Source: Natronincola peptidivorans (GTDB taxonomy: Bacteria; Bacillota; Clostridia; Peptostreptococcales; Natronincolaceae). From it: DNA of 64,000 bases. The DNA is taken from positions 25,879-89,878 of the forward strand of contig NZ_FOHU01000013.1 in assembly GCF_900111615.1 (NCBI RefSeq), read 5' to 3'. The notes beneath the pieces are model-generated. The model made no database searches. It had not been told where the DNA came from and was given only the letters and a program-made list of their open reading frames with translations. Numbering within the stretch: the first letter of the stretch is position 1; each line of letters starts with the position of its first letter. Position numbers and translations under genes: made by a program. This document shows positions 51,664-63,279 of the stretch, piece after piece.

Positions 51664-53466
51664 ATGAAGAGAATGCTTAAATCAAAAAGATTTGTTTCTG
51701 TTTTACTATGTATCATTCTAGCTATATCCATCATCGGTTGTCAGTCAAAACCTACTGACACTACAGAATCAGCCCTCTTTCAACCTGGTACTTATACAGC
51801 ATCAGCACCTGGACATAATGGAGATATAACTGTTGAAGTAACCGTTGATGAATACGAAATAAAAGAAGTAAAGGTTTTGAAACATAATGAAAGTCCTGGC
51901 ATAACTGACGCTGCCATAGAGAGAATTCCTAAGGCAATTGTAGATGACCAAACTCTTGCTGTGGATATCGTAACAGGGGCAACTATCACTTGTGATGCTA
52001 TTATTGCTGCAGTAACAGAAGCCCTTAAGCAAGCTGATGCAGATATTGCAGCATTAAGTGTAAAAAAGGAAAGGGAAGATGCAATTGGTGAAGCTGTTGA
52101 ATACACAACAGATGTTGTTGTAATCGGCGGTGGAGGTGCAGGACTAGCTGCAGCAGTATCTGCTCACCAAAATGGTGCGAAGGTTATTGTACTTGAAAAA
52201 ATGCCAAGGCTTGGTGGAAACACAATTCTTTCTGGAGGAGCATTTAATGCAGCAGGTTCCCCGAGACAGGTTGCTCAAGGCATTGAAGATTCTGTCGAGT
52301 TACATTATACTCAAACCTTTGAGGGTGGAGATGAGCAGGGCACTCCTGAATTAGTTAGAATTCTTGTTGAAAACGCATACCCTGCTGTTGAATGGCTTGA
52401 AAGCTTAGGAATGAAATTTAATGACGAAGTATTTACTGTTTTGGGTGGATTGTGGCCAAGAGCCCATAGACCATCAACACCATTAGGAACTGGTTTTATT
52501 GACACCTATCAAGAATACATTAATGCAACTGATGATATCGAGGTGCTTCTTGATACTGAGGCTTTAGAGCTTATTGTAGCAGATGGTAAAATAGCAGGTG
52601 TTATGGCTAAGGGATTAAAAGGTGATGTAATTGTTCATGCCAACAATGGTGTGGTTTTAGCTACAGGTGGTTTTGCTGTTAACAATGAGTTGCTAGAAGC
52701 ATATAATCAAAGCTGGCCTTCTTTAGCTGGTATTAAAAGTACTAATCATCCAGGGGCAACAGGAGATGGTCTAGTAATGGCTGAAGCTGTTGGAGCAAAC
52801 CTCATTGGATTAGGAGATATTCAATTGCTTCCACTGGGAGATCCTAATACAGGAAGTTTAGCTGGAAACATTGAAAAGGGTGTTGAAAATAGAATTTTTG
52901 TAAATAAATCTGGTGATCGCTTTGTTGATGAAGGTGCTCGTAGAGATGTTATGACGCTGGCACTAATGGAGCAGCAGGATTCTTTCCTATGGGTAATCAT
53001 TGATAGCTCCGACTACCCAACCGGAGATGAAAAAAATAACTTCAATGAATCTATGAATGAGCTTGTTGAACAAGGACGAGCATTTAAAGGTGATACTCTT
53101 GAAGAATTAGCAGCAGCCATCGATGTACCTGCTGAAAACTTAGTAAAGGCAGTAGAGGAGTTTAATAAGGCTGCAGAGACAGGAGGACCAGACGCTTTCG
53201 GGAGAACATTATTTGAGAGAAAGATAGAGCAAGGTCCATTCTATGCAGGAGCACGTATGCCTACCGTTCACCATACAATGGGTGGTGTTGAAATCAACAC
53301 TTACGCACAGGTATTAGATGGAAATGGTGCTGTAATTTCAGGTCTATATGCTGCTGGAGAGGTTACAGGTGGAATTCATGGAAGCAACCGTTTAGGTGGA
53401 AACGCGCTAGCTGATATAGCAGTATTCGGTAGAATTGCTGGAGAAAGTGCGGCGGCAAAAAAATAA
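51664..53466 (+). CDS. Lipoprotein flavin reductase: FMN-binding plus fumarate-reductase-type FAD domain
   Basis: The 600-aa protein has a signal peptide with lipobox SIIGC (Cys26), an FMN-binding domain (about 40-125) whose TGAT motif at 104-107 supplies the Thr for covalent FMN attachment, and a flavocytochrome-c-type FAD domain: VVVIGGGGAGLAAAVSAHQ, LGGNTILSGGAFNAAG, NRIFVNKSGDRFVDEGARRD, HHTMGGVEIN, GEVTGGIHGSNRLGGNAL. Such surface lipoproteins (fumarate, urocanate and related reductases) end extracellular flavin electron transfer. The flavin-attaching ApbE is not in the window. The substrate cannot be determined here. Confidence 0.92.
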   Translation: MKRMLKSKRFVSVLLCIILAISIIGCQSKPTDTTESALFQPGTYTASAPGHNGDITVEVTVDEYEIKEVKVLKHNESPGITDAAIERIPKAIVDDQTLAVDIVTGATITCDAIIAAVTEALKQADADIAALSVKKEREDAIGEAVEYTTDVVVIGGGGAGLAAAVSAHQNGAKVIVLEKMPRLGGNTILSGGAFNAAGSPRQVAQGIEDSVELHYTQTFEGGDEQGTPELVRILVENAYPAVEWLESLGMKFNDEVFTVLGGLWPRAHRPSTPLGTGFIDTYQEYINATDDIEVLLDTEALELIVADGKIAGVMAKGLKGDVIVHANNGVVLATGGFAVNNELLEAYNQSWPSLAGIKSTNHPGATGDGLVMAEAVGANLIGLGDIQLLPLGDPNTGSLAGNIEKGVENRIFVNKSGDRFVDEGARRDVMTLALMEQQDSFLWVIIDSSDYPTGDEKNNFNESMNELVEQGRAFKGDTLEELAAAIDVPAENLVKAVEEFNKAAETGGPDAFGRTLFERKIEQGPFYAGARMPTVHHTMGGVEINTYAQVLDGNGAVISGLYAAGEVTGGIHGSNRLGGNALADIAVFGRIAGESAAAKK

Positions 53467-55166
<1,700 letters not shown>

Positions 55167-55259
55167 AATGTAAAATGAAGGAAAGGTTCATTCTAAAATG
55201 GTTTAATCAGATAAAGTGAATATACTTATAGAATATTGTATTTAAACACTTTATTTTTG

Positions 55260-55290
55260 ACAGCTATCACTTCATGGTAGCTGTTTTTTA
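55260..55290 (+). terminator. Terminator of gdhA
   Basis: ACAGCTATC (55260-55268) pairs with GGTAGCTGT (55276-55284), followed by TTTTTT, about 95 bp after gdhA. Confidence 0.8.
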
Positions 55291-55455
55291 GTTACTGAAA
55301 GGCGCAGAGAACAAGAAACTACGTATAATACAATAAAAAAAGCATATAATATACGTTTTACAACAAATATTAATTCAAATTTTTCAATTAATGTGCTACA
55401 ATTATATTAAGGATATTTTCTTATAGTAGGTTTACAGTCACTAAGGAGGTATAAA

Positions 55456-58400
55456 ATGGTTAAAAGAGTCTGTGTTGAGAAGAAGCCTGGATTTAATGTT
55501 GAGGCAGTAAGTTTAAAAAATGATTTGGTGAACACCTTACACTTAGCAGCACTGAAAGGTGTAAGAATTATCAATGTTTATGATCTTGAAGATGTAAATA
55601 TAAAGAGACTTGAAGATATAAAAACCTTGGTTTTATCTGAACCCAATGTAGACATTGTAACGGAGGATTATGGTCTTATTAGCGAGGATGAAGAGGCCTT
55701 TAGAATCCAATTATTACCTGGTCAATATGATCAAAGGGCAGATTCTGCTAGACAATGTATAGAAATCATTACCTTAGAGGATGCGCCAACCATTGTATCT
55801 TCTAAAATCATTGTTTTGAAGGGTGCTCTTGGTTCTAGAGATGTGGAAACTGTTAAGCAATATCTTATCAATCCTGTAGAATCAAAAGAGGTTTCCTTGG
55901 CTGTACCAGAGACTTTACAGATGGATTTTGGGACTCCTGATACTATTGAGACAATTGAAGGATTTATTGACTTAGATGATGACGGGATAGCTTCATACAA
56001 AGAAAAAATGGGCTTTGCCATGACACACGGAGACTTAGTTTTTATCAGAGACTACTTTAAAAAAGAGGAAAGGCGAAATCCAACCATTACAGAGCTAAAG
56101 GTAATTGACACCTACTGGTCGGATCATTGTCGTCATACTACCTTTTTAACAACAGTGGAAGAGGTAAATATTGAGGATAAACCTATGAACGAACCGGTAA
56201 AAAAAGCGTACCAAGATTACTTAGTCGATAGAAGTTTTGTTTATGAGGGAAAAGAGAGACAAGACTGCTTAATGGATATTGCAACCATTAATATGAAGAG
56301 CATGAGAAAAAAAGGTATTCTTGAAGATTTGGATGTATCTGAAGAGATTAATGCCTGCAGCATAGAAATACCAGTGGATATTGATGGTGAAACTAAGCCT
56401 TGGTTACTAATGTTTAAAAATGAAACCCATAATCATCCCACAGAAATAGAGCCTTTTGGCGGCGCTGCCACCTGCTTAGGTGGAGCCATAAGGGATCCTT
56501 TATCAGGGAGAAGTTATGTTTATCATAGTATGAGGGTGACAGGAGCAGCGGATCCTACTGTACCATTAACAGAAACCTTAGAGGGTAAGCTGCCGCAAAA
56601 GGTGATTACACAGCAGGCTGCTGCAGGATTTAGTTCCTATGGCAATCAAATTGGACTGGCTACAGGATTGGTTTCAGAGGTTTATGATCCAGATTTTGTT
56701 GCTAAACGTATGGAGGTAGGAGCCGTTGTAGGGGCTGCACCAAAAGAAAACGTAGTAAGAGAGCGTCCAGCTCCGGGAGACATTGTGCTATTAGTAGGAG
56801 GCAGAACAGGTAGAGATGGTATAGGTGGAGCCACTGGATCTTCAAAAGAGCATGATGAAGAAAGCTTAACCAACTGTGGGGCTGAGGTGCAAAAAGGTAA
56901 TCCACCGGTAGAAAGAAAAATCCAGCGACTTTTTAGAATCCCAGCATTATCTAAAATGATTAAAAGATGTAATGACTTCGGAGCGGGTGGGGTTTCTGTA
57001 GCTATTGGAGAATTGGCGGATAGCTTAGAGATTAATTTGGATGCTGTTAAAAAGAAGTATGAAGGCTTAGATGGAACAGAGATTGCCATATCAGAATCAC
57101 AGGAAAGAATGGCAGTAGTAATAGCTTCAAAAGACTATGATAGCTTTAAAAAATATTGTTTTGCTGAAAATTTAGAGGTAACCCATGTAGCAAATATTAC
57201 TGATGATGGCAGACTTATAATGAAATGGCAAGGACAAGAAATTCTAAATATATCTAGAGCTTTTTTAGATACAAATGGTGTACAAGGTAAAACAAAAGTG
57301 CACATCAAAGCTCCTGAGAAGCAAAACTTTTTCCAGCAAAATAAATCAATAGATAATCTAAAGAAACAATGGCATAATACCTTAAATGATTTAAATATTT
57401 GTTCTCAAAAAGGCTTAGTGGAAAGATTTGATAACACCATTGGCAGCGGAACAGTACTTATGCCTTTTGGAGGTAATTATTACAATACTCCTATCCAGGC
57501 TATGGTGGCTAAAATACCTGTTGATAAAGGAGAAACCAATACAGGCTCTATGATGAGCTATGGCTATGATCCTCAACTGTCAAAGTGGTCTCCTTTTCAT
57601 GGAGCTTTGTATGCTGTGGTGGATTCTATGGCAAAGCTTTTAGCAACAGGAGGAAACTACAAAAAAGCTAGATTATCTCTGCAAGAATATTTTGAGAAAC
57701 TTGGTGATGTACCTGAGAAATGGGGCAAACCCTATAGTGCATTATTAGGAGCCAGCTATGCACAGACTCAATTTAATGTAGCCGCTATTGGTGGCAAGGA
57801 TTCAATGTCAGGAACATTTAAGGATATCCATGTACCCCCAACATTGATTTCCTTTGCTGTTACGCCAGTGGATGTACGACAGGTGATTTCTCCTGAATTG
57901 AAAAAGACAGATTCTACCTTGGTACATTTTTATGCAAAAAGAGATACTAAAGAGATCGTTGATTTTGAACATCTGTTAGAAGGCTATAATCATATCTACA
58001 GCTACGTAGAAAAGGGAAAAATATTATCAGGATATGCCATAGGCAAAGGCGGCATATGTGCTGCTATTAGTAAGATGGCTTTTGGAAATGCTATTGGAGT
58101 AAGGTTAACAGAGAAGCAAAAATATGATATTTTTGAAGAGGCTTATGGCAGTTTGATTCTTGAAGTAACAGAAGAGGTTGCTCAGGAATTTGTAAAACAT
58201 GAGGGTTTTAGTATACTTGGATATACTAAAGAGGAGATTTCCTTTGAAGTAGGAGATGAAGTGATATCGATGGATGAAGCTCTTGTCTCTTGGGAATCAA
58301 GATTAGCACCTATCTTTCCAACGATTCATCAAGATCAAGGTAAGGCAAAAGAAATTGCATTTTATAGGCGTGAAGGAAAGCGGCCCACTATTAATGTAGC

Positions 58401-59199
58401 AAAACCTCGTGTCCTTATACCAGTTTTTCCTGGAACAAACTGTGAAGTAGACACTCATATGGCTTTTGAAAAAGCCGGAGCAATTGTTGAAACCATAGTA
58501 TTCAAGAATTTAACAAAAAATGATGTAGTAGCATCCCTTGAAGAAATGAATACAAAAATTAAACAAGCTCAAATTATTGCTTTGCCAGGTGGCTTTAGTG
58601 CAGGAGATGAACCAGAAGGCTCCGGCAAATTCATTGCTTCTGTACTGAGAAATCCTAAAATAACGGAAGCCTTGATGAAGCTATTAAATCAAAGAGACGG
58701 TTTAATGCTAGGCATCTGTAATGGATTCCAAGCATTGATTAAATTAGGTTTATTGCCATATGGAGAAATACGAGATTTACAAGAAGATTCACCTACCTTG
58801 ACCTTTAATAAAATAAACCGACATGTATCGCGAATGGCCAAAGTTAAGGTGGTATCTGTTAAGTCACCTTGGCTTACAATGGAAGAAGTAGGAAATATAT
58901 ATGAAACAGCATTTTCCCATGGAGAAGGACGTTTTTATGGAAGTGATGCTGTGATTCAGCAGCTGATTACTAAGGGGCAAATTGCTACTCAATATGTAGA
59001 TGATAATGGATTACCAACCTATGATGGTAGGTATAATATTAATGGTTCTATAGAAGCCATTGAAGGAATCACTTCCCCAGACGGCAGGATTTTTGGCAAA
59101 ATGGGACATGTAGAACGGGTAGGTAAAAATGTACACAAAAATATATATGGCAAAAAAGATTTTAAGATTTTTGAAGCTGGGGTTAATTATTTCAAATAA
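55456..59199 (+). CDS. purL: Phosphoribosylformylglycinamidine synthase, long single-chain form
   Basis: The 1247-aa protein fuses the synthetase and glutaminase parts. N-terminal and FGAM domains show TYWSDHCRHTTFLT, FKNETHNHPTEIEPFGGAAT, GGRTGRDGIGGATGSSK and AAIGGKDSMSGTF. The C-terminal class I amidotransferase has PGGFSAGDEPEG, GICNGFQALIKLG with the catalytic Cys, and FSHGEGRF with His-x-Glu. It makes FGAM from FGAR, glutamine and ATP in purine synthesis. AAGGAGG precedes the ATG. It stands alone, without other pur genes or a visible purine riboswitch. Confidence 0.97.
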   Translation: MVKRVCVEKKPGFNVEAVSLKNDLVNTLHLAALKGVRIINVYDLEDVNIKRLEDIKTLVLSEPNVDIVTEDYGLISEDEEAFRIQLLPGQYDQRADSARQCIEIITLEDAPTIVSSKIIVLKGALGSRDVETVKQYLINPVESKEVSLAVPETLQMDFGTPDTIETIEGFIDLDDDGIASYKEKMGFAMTHGDLVFIRDYFKKEERRNPTITELKVIDTYWSDHCRHTTFLTTVEEVNIEDKPMNEPVKKAYQDYLVDRSFVYEGKERQDCLMDIATINMKSMRKKGILEDLDVSEEINACSIEIPVDIDGETKPWLLMFKNETHNHPTEIEPFGGAATCLGGAIRDPLSGRSYVYHSMRVTGAADPTVPLTETLEGKLPQKVITQQAAAGFSSYGNQIGLATGLVSEVYDPDFVAKRMEVGAVVGAAPKENVVRERPAPGDIVLLVGGRTGRDGIGGATGSSKEHDEESLTNCGAEVQKGNPPVERKIQRLFRIPALSKMIKRCNDFGAGGVSVAIGELADSLEINLDAVKKKYEGLDGTEIAISESQERMAVVIASKDYDSFKKYCFAENLEVTHVANITDDGRLIMKWQGQEILNISRAFLDTNGVQGKTKVHIKAPEKQNFFQQNKSIDNLKKQWHNTLNDLNICSQKGLVERFDNTIGSGTVLMPFGGNYYNTPIQAMVAKIPVDKGETNTGSMMSYGYDPQLSKWSPFHGALYAVVDSMAKLLATGGNYKKARLSLQEYFEKLGDVPEKWGKPYSALLGASYAQTQFNVAAIGGKDSMSGTFKDIHVPPTLISFAVTPVDVRQVISPELKKTDSTLVHFYAKRDTKEIVDFEHLLEGYNHIYSYVEKGKILSGYAIGKGGICAAISKMAFGNAIGVRLTEKQKYDIFEEAYGSLILEVTEEVAQEFVKHEGFSILGYTKEEISFEVGDEVISMDEALVSWESRLAPIFPTIHQDQGKAKEIAFYRREGKRPTINVAKPRVLIPVFPGTNCEVDTHMAFEKAGAIVETIVFKNLTKNDVVASLEEMNTKIKQAQIIALPGGFSAGDEPEGSGKFIASVLRNPKITEALMKLLNQRDGLMLGICNGFQALIKLGLLPYGEIRDLQEDSPTLTFNKINRHVSRMAKVKVVSVKSPWLTMEEVGNIYETAFSHGEGRFYGSDAVIQQLITKGQIATQYVDDNGLPTYDGRYNINGSIEAIEGITSPDGRIFGKMGHVERVGKNVHKNIYGKKDFKIFEAGVNYFK

Positions 59200-59234
59200 A
59201 GTATTTCTTTAGCCCCAACTAAAAATTTATGAAT

Positions 59235-59262
59235 AGAAGCTGCATTTATGTGGCTTCTTTTA
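59235..59262 (+). terminator. Terminator of purL
   Basis: AGAAGC and GCTTCT pair around a loop that contains CATTTATG pairing, followed by TTTTAC, 36 bp after the purL stop. Confidence 0.65.
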
Positions 59263-59458
59263 CGTTAATAATGTTACAGGATATTTAAAAATAAATTTTT
59301 ATCTAAAAGATGTTCATTCGTAATTTGCTTTATAGTTTTTCTTTCAGCATTCTTTGAGTGTCTTAAGGCCTTAACACAATTTTAAATGAATAATGCAGTC
59401 ATAAAATGAATAAATATAATAGGTAGGATATAATCATTATTTATAATTGGAGGCAAAT

Positions 59459-59947
59459 ATGCTAATAGGAGTAATTTCTGACACACATCTCCCCAATAAA
59501 GCTAAAGCAATCCCTTTACAAGTTTTACGCAACTTTGAAAAGGTGGATTTGATAGTGCATGCAGGAGACATATGCGAAAAATTTGTACTGGATGAATTAA
59601 TGAGCCTTGCCCCAGTGAAAGCAGTATCAGGGAATGTTGATGGAGAAGAGATAAAAAAGATGCTTCCTTCAAAACAAATCATACAGCTAGATGGATTTAA
59701 GCTGGGCATGATCCATGGCGATGGAGGGAAAAGAGGAGATACCCCGCAAAGAGCGAAGGATGCCTTTAAGGATGAAAAGGTAGATTGTATTATCTTTGGT
59801 CACAGCCATCAAGCTTTTTGTAAATTGATGGGAAACGTATTACTATTCAATCCAGGTTCTCCTACAGACAGAAGAAGAAGCAAGTATTTTTCTTATGGAT
59901 TCCTTAAGATTGAAGAATTTATAGAAACTAAAATTATATATTTCTAG
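59459..59947 (+). CDS. YfcE/MJ0936-type phosphodiesterase
   Basis: The ATG 7 bp after TTGGAGG gives 162 aa; a TTG at 59447 lies within the ribosome binding site and is rejected. It has IGVISDTHLP, VHAGDIC, VSGNVDG, IHGDGGKRG, IIFGHSHQAF and FNPGSPTDRRRS, the complete two-metal set of the small YfcE family. These enzymes hydrolyse phosphodiesters in vitro. The biological substrate is unknown. Confidence 0.9.
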   Translation: MLIGVISDTHLPNKAKAIPLQVLRNFEKVDLIVHAGDICEKFVLDELMSLAPVKAVSGNVDGEEIKKMLPSKQIIQLDGFKLGMIHGDGGKRGDTPQRAKDAFKDEKVDCIIFGHSHQAFCKLMGNVLLFNPGSPTDRRRSKYFSYGFLKIEEFIETKIIYF

Positions 59948-60132
59948 CTGTAAAAAATCAAACTAAAATAGAAACATAATACTGTTGTTTCTTAATATGA
60001 AATACAAAACAGCAGTTGTCAATTTAGTAGAAGTTTTTGAAGGGTTTCAATATCTATGTGTAGAATATCTGTATATGAAAAAATCAATTATAATAATTTT
60101 AACAGATGAATATATTTAGGAGGGTAGATTTT

Positions 60133-60990
60133 ATGGCTATTAGAATCTTGACAGATAGTACAAGCTATATAGATGAGTCTTTAAGGAACACTTTAGATAT
60201 AAACATAGTTCCCTTAAGTGTTGAATTCCCAGAACATACCTTTAAGGAAACTGATATTGACAATGAAAGCTTCTATAAGATGATGAAAGAGAAGGGAATA
60301 CCCAAATCTTCGCAACCTTCCGTGGGGGATCTATATAACGAGATGGAAAAGATTGTTCAGCAGGGAGATGATTTGATCTGTATATTTTTGTCTTCAAAGA
60401 TGAGTGGTACTTATGCAACAGCAAACATGGCTAAGGATATGATTATAAACAATTATCCTGGTGCTAATCTTGAGATCATTGATTCTCAGTCAAACTGTAT
60501 GCAATTGGGGTTCGCTGCTATTGCAGCTGCGAAAGCAGCTAAAGAAGATAAAGCTTTAAGTAAAGTAAAAAAGACTGCTTTAGAAATGATGAAAAAAAGC
60601 AGGTTCCTATTTGTTCCACATAATCTAGAATATTTAGAAAAAGGGGGAAGAATAGGGAAAGCAAATGCTATAATAGGTAACCTATTAAAAATAATACCGA
60701 TTCTAACGGTAGAAGATGGAATCACAACGATATTTACGAAGGTTAGAACTAAGAAGAAAGCTGTAGCAACTATAATAGAGCAAGTGTTGAATGATATCAA
60801 AACCTTTGGATCAGGTGAGATTATCGTGCATCATATTAATTGTATAGATGAAGCAAAAAAAGTAGTGAGTCAATTAAAAGAAAAGGTAAACGTAGAAATC
60901 AGAATACAAGAGATAGGACCAGTAATTGGATTACATGTGGGGCCTGGTGCGCTAGGAATAGCTTATTACACCAAAGAGGAGATTAGGTAA
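60133..60990 (+). CDS. DegV-family fatty-acid-binding protein
   Basis: The ATG after AGGAGGGTAG gives 285 aa. It contains RILTDSTSYID, IPKSSQPSVGDL, SSKMSGTYATANMAKDMI, EYLEKGGRIGKANAIIGNLL and GPVIGLHVGPGALGIAYY, all DegV hallmarks (conserved Thr-Ser and GPGALG). DegV proteins bind a fatty acid and, as FakB partners, present it for phosphorylation by FakA. No fakA gene is adjacent. Confidence 0.92.
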   Translation: MAIRILTDSTSYIDESLRNTLDINIVPLSVEFPEHTFKETDIDNESFYKMMKEKGIPKSSQPSVGDLYNEMEKIVQQGDDLICIFLSSKMSGTYATANMAKDMIINNYPGANLEIIDSQSNCMQLGFAAIAAAKAAKEDKALSKVKKTALEMMKKSRFLFVPHNLEYLEKGGRIGKANAIIGNLLKIIPILTVEDGITTIFTKVRTKKKAVATIIEQVLNDIKTFGSGEIIVHHINCIDEAKKVVSQLKEKVNVEIRIQEIGPVIGLHVGPGALGIAYYTKEEIR

Positions 60991-61005
60991 AGTAATTAAA
61001 TAGTA

Positions 61006-61517
61006 ATGCTATTCAATGTACAAAACACTAAATATCCACCACCTGATAAACAGATATTGTTTATTAGTTGGTGGATTAAATTTTTGCAATCTTTACTAAG
61101 ACAAAACTATATATTCGTTACATCAAAAAAATTAGTTTTATTATTAATAGCACTTAGTACTATCTTCTTCATATATTGTACTACAAAAACTATAGGGTAT
61201 AAAGGTAGGTAAAAAGATACGGCAGATGGTGTTTATGCTTCTGTAGTGAATCAAAAGACACTATCACAAGTTCAATTAGAAGCTTTAACACTACAAATCA
61301 AGCAAATTTAACCAGTAGCAGTAACAAATCTCCATTACAAGTAAATGCTATTTTTGTATTAGTTACTCCTTATCATCTTGAAAAATTTAATCTTGAAGGT
61401 GCTGATATAAATATAAGTGTAAATGATCAAGGAAATGTTCTCATTAATGATGAGGAGTATACTACTATTGAAGTACAACCGGGAATTAAAATATTCGGTA
61501 TTTCAAAAAGGAAGTAG
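61006..61517 (+). pseudogene. Broken gene for a single-pass membrane protein
   Basis: A 68-codon frame from 61006 has a hydrophobic segment (KLVLLLIALSTIFFIY) and stops at 61212. In the same frame a further 32 open codons follow (KDTADGVYASVVNQKTLSQV and on), then a shift into another frame gives about 70 codons ending FGISKRK and a stop at 61517. The arrangement looks like one membrane-anchored protein of about 170 residues broken by an in-frame stop and a frameshift. I do not recognise the family, and two small real genes cannot be excluded. Confidence 0.5.
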
Positions 61518-61520
61518 GTG

Positions 61521-61880
61521 TTGACATATATGAAGTGTAAAGAATGTAATGAAGTAGAAATAATAAAAATAGAACAACTGCAGCATGTTAAATTTCAATG
61601 CAAACAAGGGCATATATGGTTTGAAGAATATGTTGATCAAGGAGGAAGTGAAACAAGGCCTGCCTCCTATAAAATGGAGATTCAGGATATTTTATTTCCT
61701 AGCGAGAAGCAATTATACAAAGAAATATTATATGAAATCGATAAAAATGAAAAGTTTTTTACTTCCTCTAGCCCTAAAGAAATAATGAATTATCTGATAG
61801 AAAAATGTAACCATAGCAAAACTGATATTTATAAATTGTTTAAAAAAATAAATGATTTTGATAAAACCAAAAGCAAATAA
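61521..61880 (+). CDS. Small zinc-ribbon protein of unknown function
   Basis: A TTG start 6 bp after AAGGAAG gives about 119 aa; GTG at 61518 and ATG at 61530 are alternatives. The N-terminus MKCKECNE followed by VKFQCKQGHIW is a zinc-ribbon-like set (CxxC then CxxxH). The rest is a charged, helical domain ending FDKTKSK. It starts at the end of the broken gene. No family is recognised. Confidence 0.6.
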   Translation: MTYMKCKECNEVEIIKIEQLQHVKFQCKQGHIWFEEYVDQGGSETRPASYKMEIQDILFPSEKQLYKEILYEIDKNEKFFTSSSPKEIMNYLIEKCNHSKTDIYKLFKKINDFDKTKSK

Positions 61881-62283
61881 TAAAGGAAAAACAAGATGGT
61901 ATATAATAATTCATTATAAGTTGAAGAGTATTAAAAGGCACCCCATTAATGGAGATATATTATTCAACAAAAGGTCTTCTTAGCAATATTAAAAGAAGGC
62001 TTTTTTTATGAGCTAAATATAATCCATGAGGAATTATACAACTCAATTAGAATGAACTTAAAATTATACAATATATTTTCAAAATCAAAAAAAGTAATTC
62101 AAATGAAGTATAAGATGAGTGTAGTTCATAATGTTGGTCAATCTAAAAGCAACAATATTTTCAAAAGATACTTCATATTAATTGAAATTTAAGTATAAAA
62201 ATGATATTATTCATATAATCAATAGAAGCTTACTAACGAAATTCTTTAATATCTTCATTAATAATGAGTTATGGGGGATTGTT
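61881..62283 (+). other. Intergenic region upstream of the diguanylate cyclase gene
   Basis: About 400 bp. A terminator lies at 61973. The remainder is AT-rich. A frame from 62182 would add 34 residues to the cyclase but has no ribosome binding site and low-complexity composition, so it is not used. Confidence 0.5.
61970..62007 (+). terminator. Intrinsic terminator
   Basis: GGTCTTCTT (61973-61981) pairs with AAGAAGGC (61993-62000), with G-U pairs, followed by TTTTTTT. Confidence 0.7.
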
Positions 62284-63279
62284 ATGGACAAAGGGCATGA
62301 AAAGAAAAGAATAGGCAATAGTATTTTCCCTATTAAGGAATCAGAGCTTAGTGAATTATTGATTATTAATACCATAATGAACAATTCACAAGACACCATT
62401 TACTTTAAAGATAGAAATTCTACCTTTGTTTTAAGCAGTAAGGCCCATGCCTTAGGTTTTGGTATTGATAGTCCTCTAGAGCTTATAGGGAAAAATGATT
62501 ATGATTATTTTCCAAAAGATTTTGCTGATAATGCCTATAGGGATGAACAACAAATTATAGATACAGGTGAACCAATTATAAATAGAGTGGAAAAGTGGAT
62601 TAAACCAGATGGAAATATTGTGTGGCTTTTGGCTTCAAAATATCCTCTTTATAACTCTCAAGGAGAGATTATTGGTACTTGGGGTACCTCTAGAGACATT
62701 ACATCTTTAAAAAATGCACAGGAAGAATTGGTTCAGCTTAACACACAGTTGGAAGAAGCCAATAGACAGCTCAGAATTTTATCTGCAATAGATAGTCTTT
62801 CTGGACTATATAATCATAGACATTTTTTTGAAGAATTGGAAAAAGCATTTACTCTTTATAAAAGGCAAAAAGAGAAGGGAAAAGACATTACTTTTTCTGT
62901 TATTTTATTGGATATTGATGATTTTAAGACTATTAATGATACTTATGGTCATTTAATGGGGGACTTAGCCATTAGACATATAGGTGAAATCTTGACAAGA
63001 AATACCCGATCAACAGATAGTTGTTTTAGATATGGTGGAGACGAATTTGCCATATTATTGCCTGATACAAGTATCCAAGAAGCAAGCCTAGTTGCAGAAA
63101 AAATACGTACTGTGATAGAAAAGACATCTATTTCCTCTAAGCAAAGTGAATTATATATTACAATCAGCTTAGGTGTGACGTCTTTTTATGAAGCTAAAAA
63201 TGTTAATTGTTTATTTCAAAATGCTGATAAGAAGCTTTATTCCTCAAAGCATCAAGGGAAAAACAAGGTGACTTTTTAA
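62284..63279 (+). CDS. PAS-GGDEF diguanylate cyclase
   Basis: The ATG after GGGGGATTGTT gives 331 aa. An N-terminal PAS domain (about 30-150: MNNSQDTIYFKDRNSTFVLS, NDYDYFPKDFADNAYRDEQ, WGTSRDITSLK) is joined by a coiled-coil linker (EELVQLNTQLEEANRQLRIL) to a GGDEF domain with LDIDDFKTINDTYGHLMGD and RYGGDEFAILLP. It should make cyclic di-GMP. No HD-GYP or EAL domain is attached and no membrane segment is present. A terminator follows at 63388. Confidence 0.94.
   Translation: MDKGHEKKRIGNSIFPIKESELSELLIINTIMNNSQDTIYFKDRNSTFVLSSKAHALGFGIDSPLELIGKNDYDYFPKDFADNAYRDEQQIIDTGEPIINRVEKWIKPDGNIVWLLASKYPLYNSQGEIIGTWGTSRDITSLKNAQEELVQLNTQLEEANRQLRILSAIDSLSGLYNHRHFFEELEKAFTLYKRQKEKGKDITFSVILLDIDDFKTINDTYGHLMGDLAIRHIGEILTRNTRSTDSCFRYGGDEFAILLPDTSIQEASLVAEKIRTVIEKTSISSKQSELYITISLGVTSFYEAKNVNCLFQNADKKLYSSKHQGKNKVTF

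Noticed and set aside
55167..55455. Purine (guanine) riboswitch upstream of purL
   Set aside because: The conserved TATA and loop elements of the purine aptamer are not present; only the gdhA terminator and AT-rich sequence are seen.
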